Shown: positions 1 to 7,009 of the stretch, in pieces
How the letters are laid out: every line of letters starts with the position of its first letter
How positions within the stretch are numbered: the stretch's first letter is position 1
DNA from: Pontiella desulfatans
GTDB lineage: Bacteria; Verrucomicrobiota; Kiritimatiellia; Kiritimatiellales; Pontiellaceae
Direction: 5' to 3'
Length of the DNA stretch: 7,674 bases
NCBI GenBank assembly: GCA_029287275.1
Contig: JARFRL010000159.1
Span: forward strand, 1 to 7,674
Notes under the pieces: model-generated
The model's database searches: none
The model's input: only the letters and a program-made list of their open reading frames with translations
What the model was told of the DNA's origin: nothing
Program-made: the position numbers and the translations under genes

Positions 1-89
1 AGAAAAGGCCCCGTGTTCGCCGCGGCGAAAAGGGGCGTCGCGATCATGAGCAGGGTTAAAAAAGGTCCGTTCAGTTTGTTCATATTCAT
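1..89 (-). CDS. Exported protein, N-terminal fragment (cut by left edge)
   Basis: Only about 29 codons are inside the window. The ATG at 89-87 overlaps the TGA of the preceding sulfatase gene (88-86) as ATGA, and GAAGG at 101-97 lies 7 bases upstream, so the start looks translationally coupled. A second in-frame ATG at 83-81 is possible but has poorer spacing. The fragment begins MNMNKLNGP and continues with a hydrophobic stretch (FLTLLMIATPLF) ending in AAA-N, which is a textbook Sec signal peptide with cleavage near residue 24. The mature part is almost entirely outside the window, so no function can be read from it. From position in the row, another sulfatase or a glycan-degrading enzyme is the likely guess, but this is inference only. 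Confidence 0.72.
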   Translation of the reverse strand, partial: MNMNKLNGPFLTLLMIATPLFAAANTGPF

Positions 90-1498
90 TTTCGGGCCTT
101 CATCGCTTTTTTCTTCAGCCCCGAATATTCCGGACGCTGGAAAAAGGTTTCGAAGTGGGGTTCATACGCCTCCAGCTCCCACCAGAAGGCGCGGCGCGGC
201 GTCTGCACAATCTTGCCTTCGGGATAGTCACGCCCCGCCGCGCTCGCATCGACGGAGGCCATCACGGCCATGGCCTGTGCTTTCATTTCCTCAAAGCGTT
301 CTGGAAATTGACCGGACAGGTCCTGGGTTTCCGCCGGATCGTCCTTCAGGTTATACAGTTTCCACTCGCCGTCTTTGTTTTTGTTGTTGGTCAGCAGCTT
401 GTAATCGCCGTCAATCAACGCCGCTTTCAGCTGGAAAACAAACGGGATCGGATGCTGGCGCTTCGAGGTTTCTCCTTTGAAAAGGGGCAGCAGGCTTTCG
501 CCGTCGCGCACGGTGAGCATCGAGTCCTCAGGAAGGCTGAGCAGATCCATAATGGTCGGCATCATATCCATCGTCGATGCGGGAAACGCTGTAATCACGG
601 GCTGAATTTTACCGGGCCATTCCACGATGCACGGCACACGAATCCCGCCTTCAAACAGGCTGCTCTTGTGCCCGCGCAAACCACCGCAGGCATCGGGGTC
701 GTAATCCAAGCCGCCGTTGTCGCTGCAATACCAAACCAGCGTGTTTTTCTCGATGCCGAGTTCACGCAGGCCCTTACGCAACGTTCCGATACTGCGGTCA
801 ATCCCCACGATTTCACCCAGATGGTTCCCGACTTTATCATCCGGAAGATCTCCCCGGTCCTCCTCGAGCGCCCGCATCGGGCTGTGGGGGGAACCGTACC
901 AGATCACCGCGAGGAACGGTTCGTCTTTCTGCTGTCGCATAAACTTGAGCGCTTCAGCAACCACAATGTTGGAGGAGTCGCCTTGGAATTCCTCGAACTT
1001 TCCATTGCGGCTCATCAGCGGATTAAGGTCAAAAAAGTTGGACGTCCCAAGCCACTGGTCAAAGCCGTATTTGCCGGGATGGTTGGCGTCGTTTCCAAGG
1101 ATTGGAACCCCGGGGCCGCGCACCCCGTTAAGATGCCATTTTCCGAACAGGGCCGTGGTGTAGCCCGCCTTCCGCAGCGCTTGGGGCAGGGTTTTTTCTT
1201 GCAGGCACAAATTATTTCCGTGCGCCGGCACGCCGGTCCGGTTGTGGGTGCGCCCCGTCAGCACCGAGGCGCGGGTCGGCGAGCAGACCGCTCCGGCCGC
1301 GTAGAAACGGTCGAAGCGAATGCCGGCTTCGGACATGGCGTCTAAATTGGGGGTTTTCAGCTTGGGGTGGCCATAATAGCCAACCTGTCCCCAGCCTTGG
1401 TCGTCGGCCATCACAAGCACGATGTTGGGCCGCGGTGTTTCTCCGAAGCTATTCACGGACAGACCCATAACGGCCATTAGATAATATAAAGTTTTCAT
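86..1498 (-). CDS. Exported type I sulfatase (arylsulfatase/GALNS-like)
   Basis: This 470-residue formylglycine-dependent sulfatase is predicted to hydrolyse sulfate esters, probably on a glycan outside the cytoplasm. I chose the ATG at 1498 because it gives a signal peptide (MKTLYYLMAVMGLSVNSFG, cleavage about residue 20) directly before the PNIVLVMADD strand. The longer reading to 1636 adds 46 residues with no domain character. GAGGA lies 11 bases upstream, a rather long spacing. Visible residues are metal ligands D32, D33, D260 and N261; the C-S-P-T-R motif with C72 as the formylglycine precursor and R76; GKWH with K120 and H122; H205 in the GSPHSP segment; and K278 before LFEGGIRVP. The length is normal for the S1 family. 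The C-terminus is lysine-rich (KKKAMKARK). The next gene downstream overlaps its stop codon. GKWH and the overall pattern fit the arylsulfatase/GALNS group; the positional specificity cannot be read. Confidence 0.93.
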   Translation of the reverse strand: MKTLYYLMAVMGLSVNSFGETPRPNIVLVMADDQGWGQVGYYGHPKLKTPNLDAMSEAGIRFDRFYAAGAVCSPTRASVLTGRTHNRTGVPAHGNNLCLQEKTLPQALRKAGYTTALFGKWHLNGVRGPGVPILGNDANHPGKYGFDQWLGTSNFFDLNPLMSRNGKFEEFQGDSSNIVVAEALKFMRQQKDEPFLAVIWYGSPHSPMRALEEDRGDLPDDKVGNHLGEIVGIDRSIGTLRKGLRELGIEKNTLVWYCSDNGGLDYDPDACGGLRGHKSSLFEGGIRVPCIVEWPGKIQPVITAFPASTMDMMPTIMDLLSLPEDSMLTVRDGESLLPLFKGETSKRQHPIPFVFQLKAALIDGDYKLLTNNKNKDGEWKLYNLKDDPAETQDLSGQFPERFEEMKAQAMAVMASVDASAAGRDYPEGKIVQTPRRAFWWELEAYEPHFETFFQRPEYSGLKKKAMKARK

Positions 1499-1674
1499 CG
1501 TCGTAAAGGTCCTCGCTTCGCTTACTGATTCATCATCATGTTCATATAAATTCCCCGCGCCTACGGCCGAATTCCCGCCGCGATTTCGCGTCGAAGTGGA
1601 TGTTGTTTTTCTTGGCGCAAGACCGGTGGAAAACATGAAACCACCCTAGGACAAACGGAATCGGAATCAAGAGC

Positions 1675-1693
1675 AAACGCGCCGATCGCGTTT
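1675..1693 (-). terminator. Hairpin directly after a sulfatase stop, weak terminator candidate
   Basis: A perfect 7-base inverted repeat (AAACGCG at 1675-1681, CGCGTTT at 1687-1693) with a 5-base loop begins immediately after the TGA at 1696-1694. On the transcribed strand the stem ends in TTT followed by GCTCTTG, so the U-tract is poor. It could attenuate or stabilise the 3' end of the upstream message rather than terminate fully. The rest of the 195-base gap to the next start at 1498 shows no operator-like site, so read-through into the downstream gene seems likely. Confidence 0.3.
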
Positions 1694-3064
1694 TCAACTC
1701 TTTTTCTTTTTCTTATTCTGCTCGTCCGGGATTCTCTCATAGGTCGTGGGCAGTTCCGCGGCCCAAGCCTTGAGTTTTTTCTCCAGATCGGCCACGACAT
1801 CGGGATGTTTTTCGGCGACGTTCCGGCTTTCGGCCGGATCGACCGATACATCATAGAGCTCAAGCGCGCTTCCCCTGCGACCACCTAGGTGCAACTTCCA
1901 CTTACCCTCGCGCATCACGGGAGTGGCGCCGCCCGAACTCGCTCTCCAGAACAATGGCTTGCCGCGTTCTCGACTTTCTCCGAACCAGATATCAGAAATA
2001 TCTTCGCCATCAAGCCGCTCCGGCAGGTTTTCAATCCCGGTGATCGCGGCCAGCGTCGGCATCCAGTCGATGAAGGAAGTGACATTCTCCGAATCCACAC
2101 GGCCGGCCGGCACATGCCCGGGCCAGCGAATGATAAAGGGCACCCGCGTGCCGCCTTCGAGCAAGGTGTGTTTCCCGCCGCGATGAACACCGGCATAACC
2201 CAGCATGTTGCTGGAAAATTCGCGATGTCCTTTGCCGCCCAGAATAACCGGCGCGGGTCCGTGATCGCTGGAAAAAACAAACAGGGTATTGTCGCGAATC
2301 CCAAGCTCATCAATGGCTTTCAAAACGCGCTTAACATTCTGATCGATCGACCAGACGTCGCCCAAATACTGACGCATCGAATCGTCCAGCTCGCCGCCGA
2401 TTTCTTCACACTCGTCAAATTTTTTCCGCATCGGCGGAGAAAAGTCCGATCGCTTCACCTTGATCTCCATGAACTCGGCGGCCAGTTCCGGCGGAACCGT
2501 GACCGGGAAATGGGTACTGTGTCCCCAGATGTTCACATAGAACGGCTGTTTGCCCGCGTGGGCCTTCATGAAATCAATGGCCGCCGTGGTCAGATCGTCG
2601 TCGCGCCCGGCCGACTTGTCTTTGCTCTTGCCGATGATGTCCACAACATCCAGGCCATAGGTTCCCGGCCGCGCGATTTCATCCGGCCCCATATGCCATT
2701 TACCGAAATGACCGGTCGCATATCCATTTTGATTCAACAGCTCTGTAATGGAAACGCGATCACCGAGGCCGAAAAACGCGCAATATTTCTGAAAGCGCGC
2801 CGGGTACAGACCGGACATTAGGCCGGTGCGACTGGGATTGCAGGTAACCCCCGTCACGTAATGCTGCTCAAACCGCGAACCTTCCCGCGCCAGTTGATCC
2901 AGCGTCGGTGTTTTCGCATAGGGATGTCCGTAACAGCTCAAATCGGCATAGCCCAGATCATCGCAGAAGAAGAAAACAATATTCGGCGGAGTCTCTTGTG
3001 CAAATCCCGCATTCACCAGCAGTAGGCCTGCAGCAACAACCCCGTAAAACGTTGGTATTTTCAT
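1694..3064 (-). CDS. Exported type I sulfatase (arylsulfatase-like), lysine-rich tail
   Basis: This 456-residue formylglycine-dependent sulfatase is predicted to remove sulfate from a sulfated substrate outside the cytoplasm. The ATG at 3064 is preferred over the TTG three codons upstream (3073): AAGGG at 3078-3074 is 9 bases from the ATG but abuts the TTG. The signal peptide spans about residues 1-23 (hydrophobic GVVAAGLLLVNAGFA, then QE). Visible residues are metal ligands D35, D36, D267 and H268; the C-N-P-S-R motif with C75 and R79; GKWH with K122 and H124; H185 in the WGHSTHFP segment; and K298 before LLEGGTRVP. The family-typical C-terminal subdomain with WKLHLGG and ELYDVSVDPAE is present, so the enzyme is complete. 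It ends in NKKKKKS. It lies 205 bases after the preceding sulfatase gene, with an operator-like site upstream. Substrate position is unknown. Confidence 0.93.
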   Translation of the reverse strand: MKIPTFYGVVAAGLLLVNAGFAQETPPNIVFFFCDDLGYADLSCYGHPYAKTPTLDQLAREGSRFEQHYVTGVTCNPSRTGLMSGLYPARFQKYCAFFGLGDRVSITELLNQNGYATGHFGKWHMGPDEIARPGTYGLDVVDIIGKSKDKSAGRDDDLTTAAIDFMKAHAGKQPFYVNIWGHSTHFPVTVPPELAAEFMEIKVKRSDFSPPMRKKFDECEEIGGELDDSMRQYLGDVWSIDQNVKRVLKAIDELGIRDNTLFVFSSDHGPAPVILGGKGHREFSSNMLGYAGVHRGGKHTLLEGGTRVPFIIRWPGHVPAGRVDSENVTSFIDWMPTLAAITGIENLPERLDGEDISDIWFGESRERGKPLFWRASSGGATPVMREGKWKLHLGGRRGSALELYDVSVDPAESRNVAEKHPDVVADLEKKLKAWAAELPTTYERIPDEQNKKKKKS

Positions 3065-3073
3065 TTTAATCAA

Positions 3074-3078
3074 CCCTT
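3074..3078 (-). promoter_or_regulatory. Ribosome binding site that decides the ATG at 3064
   Basis: On the minus strand this reads AAGGG, followed by TTGATTAAA and then the ATG at 3064. The spacing of 9 bases suits the ATG. The in-frame TTG begins immediately after the AAGGG and so cannot use it. Confidence 0.6.
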
Positions 3079-3126
3079 TGTTTCCAGTGCTTCAAACCAT
3101 TTGGATCATCCGTTTCCAGCTCGATA

Positions 3127-3139
3127 AATGAAACGTTTA
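3127..3139. promoter_or_regulatory. AAACGTTT operator-like site upstream of a sulfatase gene
   Basis: The 13 bases AATGAAACGTTTA contain the perfect palindrome AAACGTTT (3131-3138), centred about 70 bases upstream of the ATG at 3064. The same 13-base word, in the other orientation, lies at 4723-4735 upstream of the neighbouring sulfatase gene. A central CG flanked by A/T half-sites is typical of LacI-family operators. On the minus strand a possible promoter overlaps it: TTGAAT (3165-3160), 18 bases, then AATAAA (3141-3136). Each box matches the sigma-70 consensus at only four of six positions, so the promoter call is weak. The repeated site is the stronger evidence. Confidence 0.45.
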
Positions 3140-3194
3140 TTCCGGCTGATCTTGGACAGATTCAAGCATGAAACAGGAGTATGCGCATCCGCTT

Positions 3195-3213
3195 GAAGCA
3201 GGGGTTCTGCTTC
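3195..3213 (-). other. Intergenic hairpin (7-base stem, 5-base loop)
   Basis: GAAGCAG (3195-3201) and CTGCTTC (3207-3213) form a perfect inverted repeat 56 bases after the stop of the upstream sulfatase gene (3270). No U-run follows the stem in the transcribed direction, so it is not a standard intrinsic terminator. It could be a processing or stability element at the end of the upstream message, or chance. Confidence 0.3.
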
Positions 3214-3269
3214 GTCCGGCCGCACTCGGCGGATTAACTTATGACGGTGACCGCTCTGTACTTCCGAAT

Positions 3270-4676
3270 CTATCTCTTATTTTGTTTTTTTGAAGACACC
3301 GGGACGGTCATGTCGGACAAAGCAGGAACGGAGGCCTTGAGCTTGTTAATTTCAGCGGCGTATTCCGGGTTTCCGATCTGGTTTGTCCACTCACGCGGAT
3401 CCTTAACGCAGTCGTAAAACTCCTCCTGATCTTCGCTGTAGCGGGTATAGCGGAACCGTTCGTCGCGAATCGTGACATAGCGATCATACAGAGCACTGAT
3501 GGCCGTGCTCTTCCACTCGGCCTCCGGATTCTTCAGCAACGGGGCCAGCGAACTTCCGTCTACGTAGTCCGGGGCCTCCAGCCCGCAGAGCTCCGCCAGC
3601 GTCGGATAAATATCCTGCAGCGATACAAATCGCTCAGAGACGCCCCCTGCCTCGGTCATGCCGGGCACACGGAACATCATCAGGCAATGAGTGGCTTCTT
3701 CCCAGAGCGTGGCTTTTTGCCAATGGTCCTTCTCGGCCAGATGGAACCCGTGGTCGCTGATCAGGACCACGATGGTGTTATCGCGATACGGGCTTTGATC
3801 CAACGCATCGAGCACGCGGCCCATCTGGGCATCGGCATACGCCGTGGTGGCGAGATAGCCCTGAACACCCTCTTTATGGACCCCGTGCTCCAGCACCTGG
3901 GCCACAAATTTACTCTTGCCGGCGGTCACTGATTTCGCGAGCGGCGGGACATCATCCAGATCATTTTCCAGCAGTTCCGGCGTGGTGACTTCATCCAGCG
4001 GGAACATATCGAAATATTTTCGCGGCACATACCACGGCATGTGGGGATGAAACAAACCGCAGGCAATCAGGAATGGTTTATCCTGTTTTTTCCGCAGTTG
4101 CTCGATGGCCCGGTCCGCGTAGGATGTGTCGTTCATCTCCTCTTCCGCCAGATGCGTCGGTCCCCAATCCTGCTCGCCCCGCGTGAACGAGAGGAACGGT
4201 GCGTCCGGCGGAATCGGATCGCGTTTATGCGATTTACTGTCGTCCCACGCGTCCCGGCCGCCCCAGCCGTGGAAAATCTTTCCATACGAGGCCGTGTAAT
4301 AGCCGGAGTTTTTAAACAGCTCTGGAAAAGAAGTGGCCTTCCGCAGCGCCTCACTCTCTTCAACCCGCGCCCCGTTGTCATACACCCCGGAGTTCCAGGG
4401 GCTGACGCCGGATAAAAACGCCGTCCGAGACGGCGAGCAGTATGGACTGGCGGTATAGGCCCGATTAAAGAGCACCCCGCTGTCGGCCAGTTTCCGGATG
4501 TTCGGAGCCACGACCTTTCCGGCGTACCGGTTAGTGTCCCCCAGCAGCCAGGTATTCAGATCATCGACGACCAGAAGCAATACGTTCACGCGCTCATTCG
4601 CGGCCTCCACTCGCCCCGCGGAACCCGCCATGACAAGAGCCATAAAAAGACACCAACCCGATTTTTTACACTTCAT
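3270..4676 (-). CDS. Exported iduronate-2-sulfatase-like sulfatase
   Basis: This 468-residue formylglycine-dependent sulfatase resembles the iduronate-2-sulfatase group. Features of that group seen here are GKIFH in place of GKWH, and PHMPWYVPRKYFDMFPL, which parallels the PHIPF...P segment of human IDS. The ATG at 4676 is chosen because GGAG (4688-4685) is 8 bases upstream and the protein then opens with a basic n-region and a hydrophobic core ending VEA-AN, giving a signal peptide of about 26 residues. An upstream GTG at 4703 has less support. Visible residues are metal ligands D38, D39, D308 and H309; the C-S-P-S-R motif with C80 and R84; K133 and H136; H212; and K321 in the HWQKATLWEE segment. 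The C-terminus is basic (SSKKQNKR). It is a clear relative of the next gene upstream but lacks that gene's N-terminal domain. Iduronate itself need not be the substrate, since this group is widely expanded in marine PVC bacteria. Confidence 0.92.
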   Translation of the reverse strand: MKCKKSGWCLFMALVMAGSAGRVEAANERVNVLLLVVDDLNTWLLGDTNRYAGKVVAPNIRKLADSGVLFNRAYTASPYCSPSRTAFLSGVSPWNSGVYDNGARVEESEALRKATSFPELFKNSGYYTASYGKIFHGWGGRDAWDDSKSHKRDPIPPDAPFLSFTRGEQDWGPTHLAEEEMNDTSYADRAIEQLRKKQDKPFLIACGLFHPHMPWYVPRKYFDMFPLDEVTTPELLENDLDDVPPLAKSVTAGKSKFVAQVLEHGVHKEGVQGYLATTAYADAQMGRVLDALDQSPYRDNTIVVLISDHGFHLAEKDHWQKATLWEEATHCLMMFRVPGMTEAGGVSERFVSLQDIYPTLAELCGLEAPDYVDGSSLAPLLKNPEAEWKSTAISALYDRYVTIRDERFRYTRYSEDQEEFYDCVKDPREWTNQIGNPEYAAEINKLKASVPALSDMTVPVSSKKQNKR

Positions 4677-4722
4677 CCTTCTGGCTCCGTTCTTGGCGCG
4701 CACGCACCATCTGTTTCAAACG

Positions 4723-4735
4723 TAAACGTTTCATT
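4723..4735. promoter_or_regulatory. AAACGTTT operator-like site upstream of an IDS-like gene
   Basis: TAAACGTTTCATT is identical, as the reverse complement, to the 13 bases at 3127-3139. The palindrome AAACGTTT (4724-4731) is centred about 51 bases upstream of the ATG at 4676. A TATTAT box on the minus strand (4744-4739) lies just upstream of it and could be a -10 element, which would place the site around the transcription start where a repressor would act. No convincing -35 box was found. Confidence 0.45.
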
Positions 4736-4780
4736 AGAATAATACAGGACAACTTTTCCACGTATTTCGGAGAATGTTCC

Positions 4781-4814
4781 CGCATCGCGCCCGTGCACGC
4801 GAACAAGCGATGCG
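4781..4814. repeat. Inverted repeat with an internal palindrome
   Basis: CGCATCGC (4781-4788) and GCGATGCG (4807-4814) are perfect 8-base inverted copies separated by 18 bases. The loop contains a further perfect palindrome, CGTGCACG (4792-4799). It could fold in RNA or serve as a protein-binding site. No U-tract follows on either strand, so it is not an intrinsic terminator. Confidence 0.3.
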
Positions 4815-4962
4815 TCCCTTGAATTAACGTCCTGTTTCTTGGAATCCAAAAACATGTGGAGCGATCACGAAACAAAGAGGACGTCTCCGGGCGCCCTTCG
4901 TTGAAAAACGCCCTAAACTAATGGGATGTGTTACAAAACGGCACTAAGAACGGGGATTGCGA

Positions 4963-4977
4963 GCGGCGAGCCGCCGC
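4963..4977 (-). other. GC-rich hairpin downstream of the fused sulfatase gene
   Basis: GCGGCG and CGCCGC form a 6-base GC-only stem with a 3-base loop, 35 bases beyond the TGA at 5015-5013. It lacks a U-run, so a role in transcript stability or factor-dependent termination is possible but unproven. Confidence 0.25.
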
Positions 4978-5012
4978 GGGATTTCCGCCTATGGTTGCCT
5001 TGCCTTCTTTAA

Positions 5013-7001
5013 TCAGGGCTCGCGCGACTTCAATTGCTTGCTTAGCGCCCGCACCACCGCGGCATACTCCGGATTTCCCGCCAGATTATGGTATTCAGCA
5101 GGATCTTTGCCTAGGTCATAAAGCTCCGCCATGTCCGCGCCGCCCCACTCCGCGTAGCGCCAGTTTTGATGCCGGATCGAACGGCCCAGCATACCGGGCC
5201 GCGTAACAACGGTGTAGGCGGATTCCCGAACCGAGGTCTTCGGGTTTTTCAGCACCGGAACCAGACTTTCGCCCTGCGCGTGCTCCGGCGTTGCGAGCCG
5301 GCACAGCTCAGTCAAGGTCGGATAGACATCGATCAGCTCCACGAAACTCCGCGTGGTTGATCCCGCGCGGGTCAACCCGGGCGCGCGAACGACGAAAGGT
5401 ACCCGCGCGCTCTCTTCGAACAGCGTGACCTTGCCATACATGTAATGTTCCCCGATGTGGTATCCATGATCGCCGAAGACGACCACAATCGTGTTGTCGG
5501 CTTGGCCCGACTTCTCGAGCGCGTCCATAATCCGTCCGAACTGGGAATCCGCGAAAGAAACGCATGCTAGATAGGCCCGCAACCATTTGGAGCGAAGCGC
5601 TCGATCGTTTTGGCCGAACTCCGCGCCGAAACTTTTGAATTTCGCGTCGGCCGCGACTCGAGGTTTATCCTTCCAGTCATCGTCCGGGACATCCTCAAAC
5701 ATCAGATCTTCCACCGCGTACAGATCAAAATATTTTCGCGGCGCGAAATAAGGGATGTGCGGTTTGGCGATGCCGCAAGCGATGAAAAAGGGTTTGTCTC
5801 CGAAGGTTTTTCGCTCCAAATAGGAAGAAACGCGCGTCGCGGTTTTTCCATCCTTATGGTCTTCATCTCGAAGGTCGGTCGCGATGGCTTGCACCACCCG
5901 CTCGGGATTAACGAAACGCTCTTTCATGAACGCGGCGTATTCAGCCTTGTTTTCCGTTCTGGAACCCACCTCGTTCTCGAACTGACGATCCAGCTTTTTT
6001 CGCCAAGGATCCTCGGCGTTCATGAACCAGTCCGAAGCGTGGGTGGACACTCCCCGCTCGGCGACATTCCCGAAGCTATGAAATATTTTACCCGCGCTCG
6101 CGGTCCAGTAACCCGCGTTCTTGAAGTACTCGAGCATGTTCACCGCGTCGGGTCTTAAGAACCGCGGGTGAGCGTTGTTATCCAAAACACCGGATGCTTC
6201 AGGGTATAGGCCGCTCATGAAAGAGGCGCGCGAAGGACCACACACCGGATATTGGCAATAGGCGCGATTGAAGCGCGTTCCCGAGGCGGCGAATTTGTCG
6301 AGGTTGGGCGTAATCGCGTTTGGATCTCCGAACGCGCCCACATAATCATTCAGATCGTCAAACACCACCATCAGCACGTTCGGAACATCGCCCTGCTTGA
6401 GTTTGGAAAGCGTCTCCGGCATCGAATCAAGTTTCCCGAGCGAAATGTTTCGGAGCCTCAGGGAGCGTTGATTGACCGCGCGAAAACGAATATCGGCTCC
6501 ATTGAGTCGATTGCTGAACCGAGCGTCCGCGAGAATCACGCGCTTGGTTTTCCACGTTCCGCTATCCATGAATTGGACGCCGCCCGCGCCGCGCCACGCG
6601 CCGGGTTGATTTTCCGATCCATACAGCGCGTCGTCGCTATCAATATCAAACGTCAGCTCCTCCTTGCCTTCATCGAAGTATTCAAAGCTGAACTCAACCG
6701 TGGGCGCCGCTCCATCGGTGAACGCGGAATCCCTGACATCGAGCGAAAGATAAAGCGGCGCGTTCATGTTTTCCGTACTGGCCCGCGCTTCCACGCCTCC
6801 AGCGGTTGGTTGACACAACGCGCGCGCTTGCTTGAAAAGCACCAAACCACCGTCCGAACCGTCGAGATGAATGGTCGCCAGACGCGTTGGTCCCTCTTCC
6901 CCGCCCGCCCATGAGACGAGTAAAAACATTGAAAGCATGGCGAAAGAGGCCCTTTTCAAAACGAACCCACAAAAACAACTCACAGCGTCTGAATTTCTCA
7001 C
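5013..7001 (-). CDS. Exported two-domain IDS-like sulfatase with N-terminal beta-rich domain
   Basis: This is predicted to be 662 residues, about 200 longer than its neighbours because of an extra domain. The GTG at 7001 is chosen because AGGAG (7014-7010) lies 8 bases upstream. Alternatives are ATG at 7019, TTG at 6959 (a shorter, cleaner signal peptide) and ATG at 7109, which has no Shine-Dalgarno sequence. The export signal has K15-R16 followed by a hydrophobic run ending LLVSWAGG near residue 34. Residues about 38-190 form a beta-rich region with YFDEGKEELTFDIDSDD and TWKTKRVILADARF, a pattern I recall from domains attached to glycan enzymes of PVC bacteria; sugar binding is an inference. 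Residues about 206-659 are the sulfatase: D215, D216, C-G-P-S-R with C254 and R258, GKIFH with K305 and H308, H415 in KPHIPYF, D511, H512 and K524. All key residues are present. The catalytic part resembles iduronate-2-sulfatase-like enzymes and the next gene downstream. Confidence 0.9.
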   Translation of the reverse strand: MRNSDAVSCFCGFVLKRASFAMLSMFLLVSWAGGEEGPTRLATIHLDGSDGGLVLFKQARALCQPTAGGVEARASTENMNAPLYLSLDVRDSAFTDGAAPTVEFSFEYFDEGKEELTFDIDSDDALYGSENQPGAWRGAGGVQFMDSGTWKTKRVILADARFSNRLNGADIRFRAVNQRSLRLRNISLGKLDSMPETLSKLKQGDVPNVLMVVFDDLNDYVGAFGDPNAITPNLDKFAASGTRFNRAYCQYPVCGPSRASFMSGLYPEASGVLDNNAHPRFLRPDAVNMLEYFKNAGYWTASAGKIFHSFGNVAERGVSTHASDWFMNAEDPWRKKLDRQFENEVGSRTENKAEYAAFMKERFVNPERVVQAIATDLRDEDHKDGKTATRVSSYLERKTFGDKPFFIACGIAKPHIPYFAPRKYFDLYAVEDLMFEDVPDDDWKDKPRVAADAKFKSFGAEFGQNDRALRSKWLRAYLACVSFADSQFGRIMDALEKSGQADNTIVVVFGDHGYHIGEHYMYGKVTLFEESARVPFVVRAPGLTRAGSTTRSFVELIDVYPTLTELCRLATPEHAQGESLVPVLKNPKTSVRESAYTVVTRPGMLGRSIRHQNWRYAEWGGADMAELYDLGKDPAEYHNLAGNPEYAAVVRALSKQLKSREP

Positions 7002-7009
7002 CCAATCAT

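Larger units (their letters stand above)
4677..5012. other. 336-base intergenic region between two sulfatase genes
   Basis: No credible gene is visible. The short open frames here have no ribosome binding site or domain character. The region holds, in transcription order, a GC-rich hairpin 35 bases after the upstream stop (GCGGCG 4963-4968, CGCCGC 4972-4977), an 8-base inverted repeat (4781-4814), a TATTAT box on the minus strand (4744-4739), the operator-like site (4723-4735) and the ribosome binding site GGAG (4688-4685). The arrangement suggests that the downstream sulfatase gene has its own promoter. Confidence 0.5.

Noticed and set aside
155..1345. Long plus-strand open frame opposite the left-most sulfatase gene
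   Set aside because: It is antisense to a protein with a full set of sulfatase motifs, has no recognisable domain and no ribosome binding site that I can see.
1499..1636. 46-residue N-terminal extension of the sulfatase starting at 1498
   Set aside because: The internal ATG gives a proper signal peptide; the extension has no domain character and would bury the export signal.
1889..2821. Long plus-strand open frame opposite the second sulfatase gene
   Set aside because: It is a shadow of the minus-strand gene; the translation shows no motifs and no export signal.
6252..6914. Plus-strand open frame opposite the N-terminal part of the fused sulfatase
   Set aside because: Low-complexity, arginine-rich translation typical of an antisense frame in GC-rich DNA.
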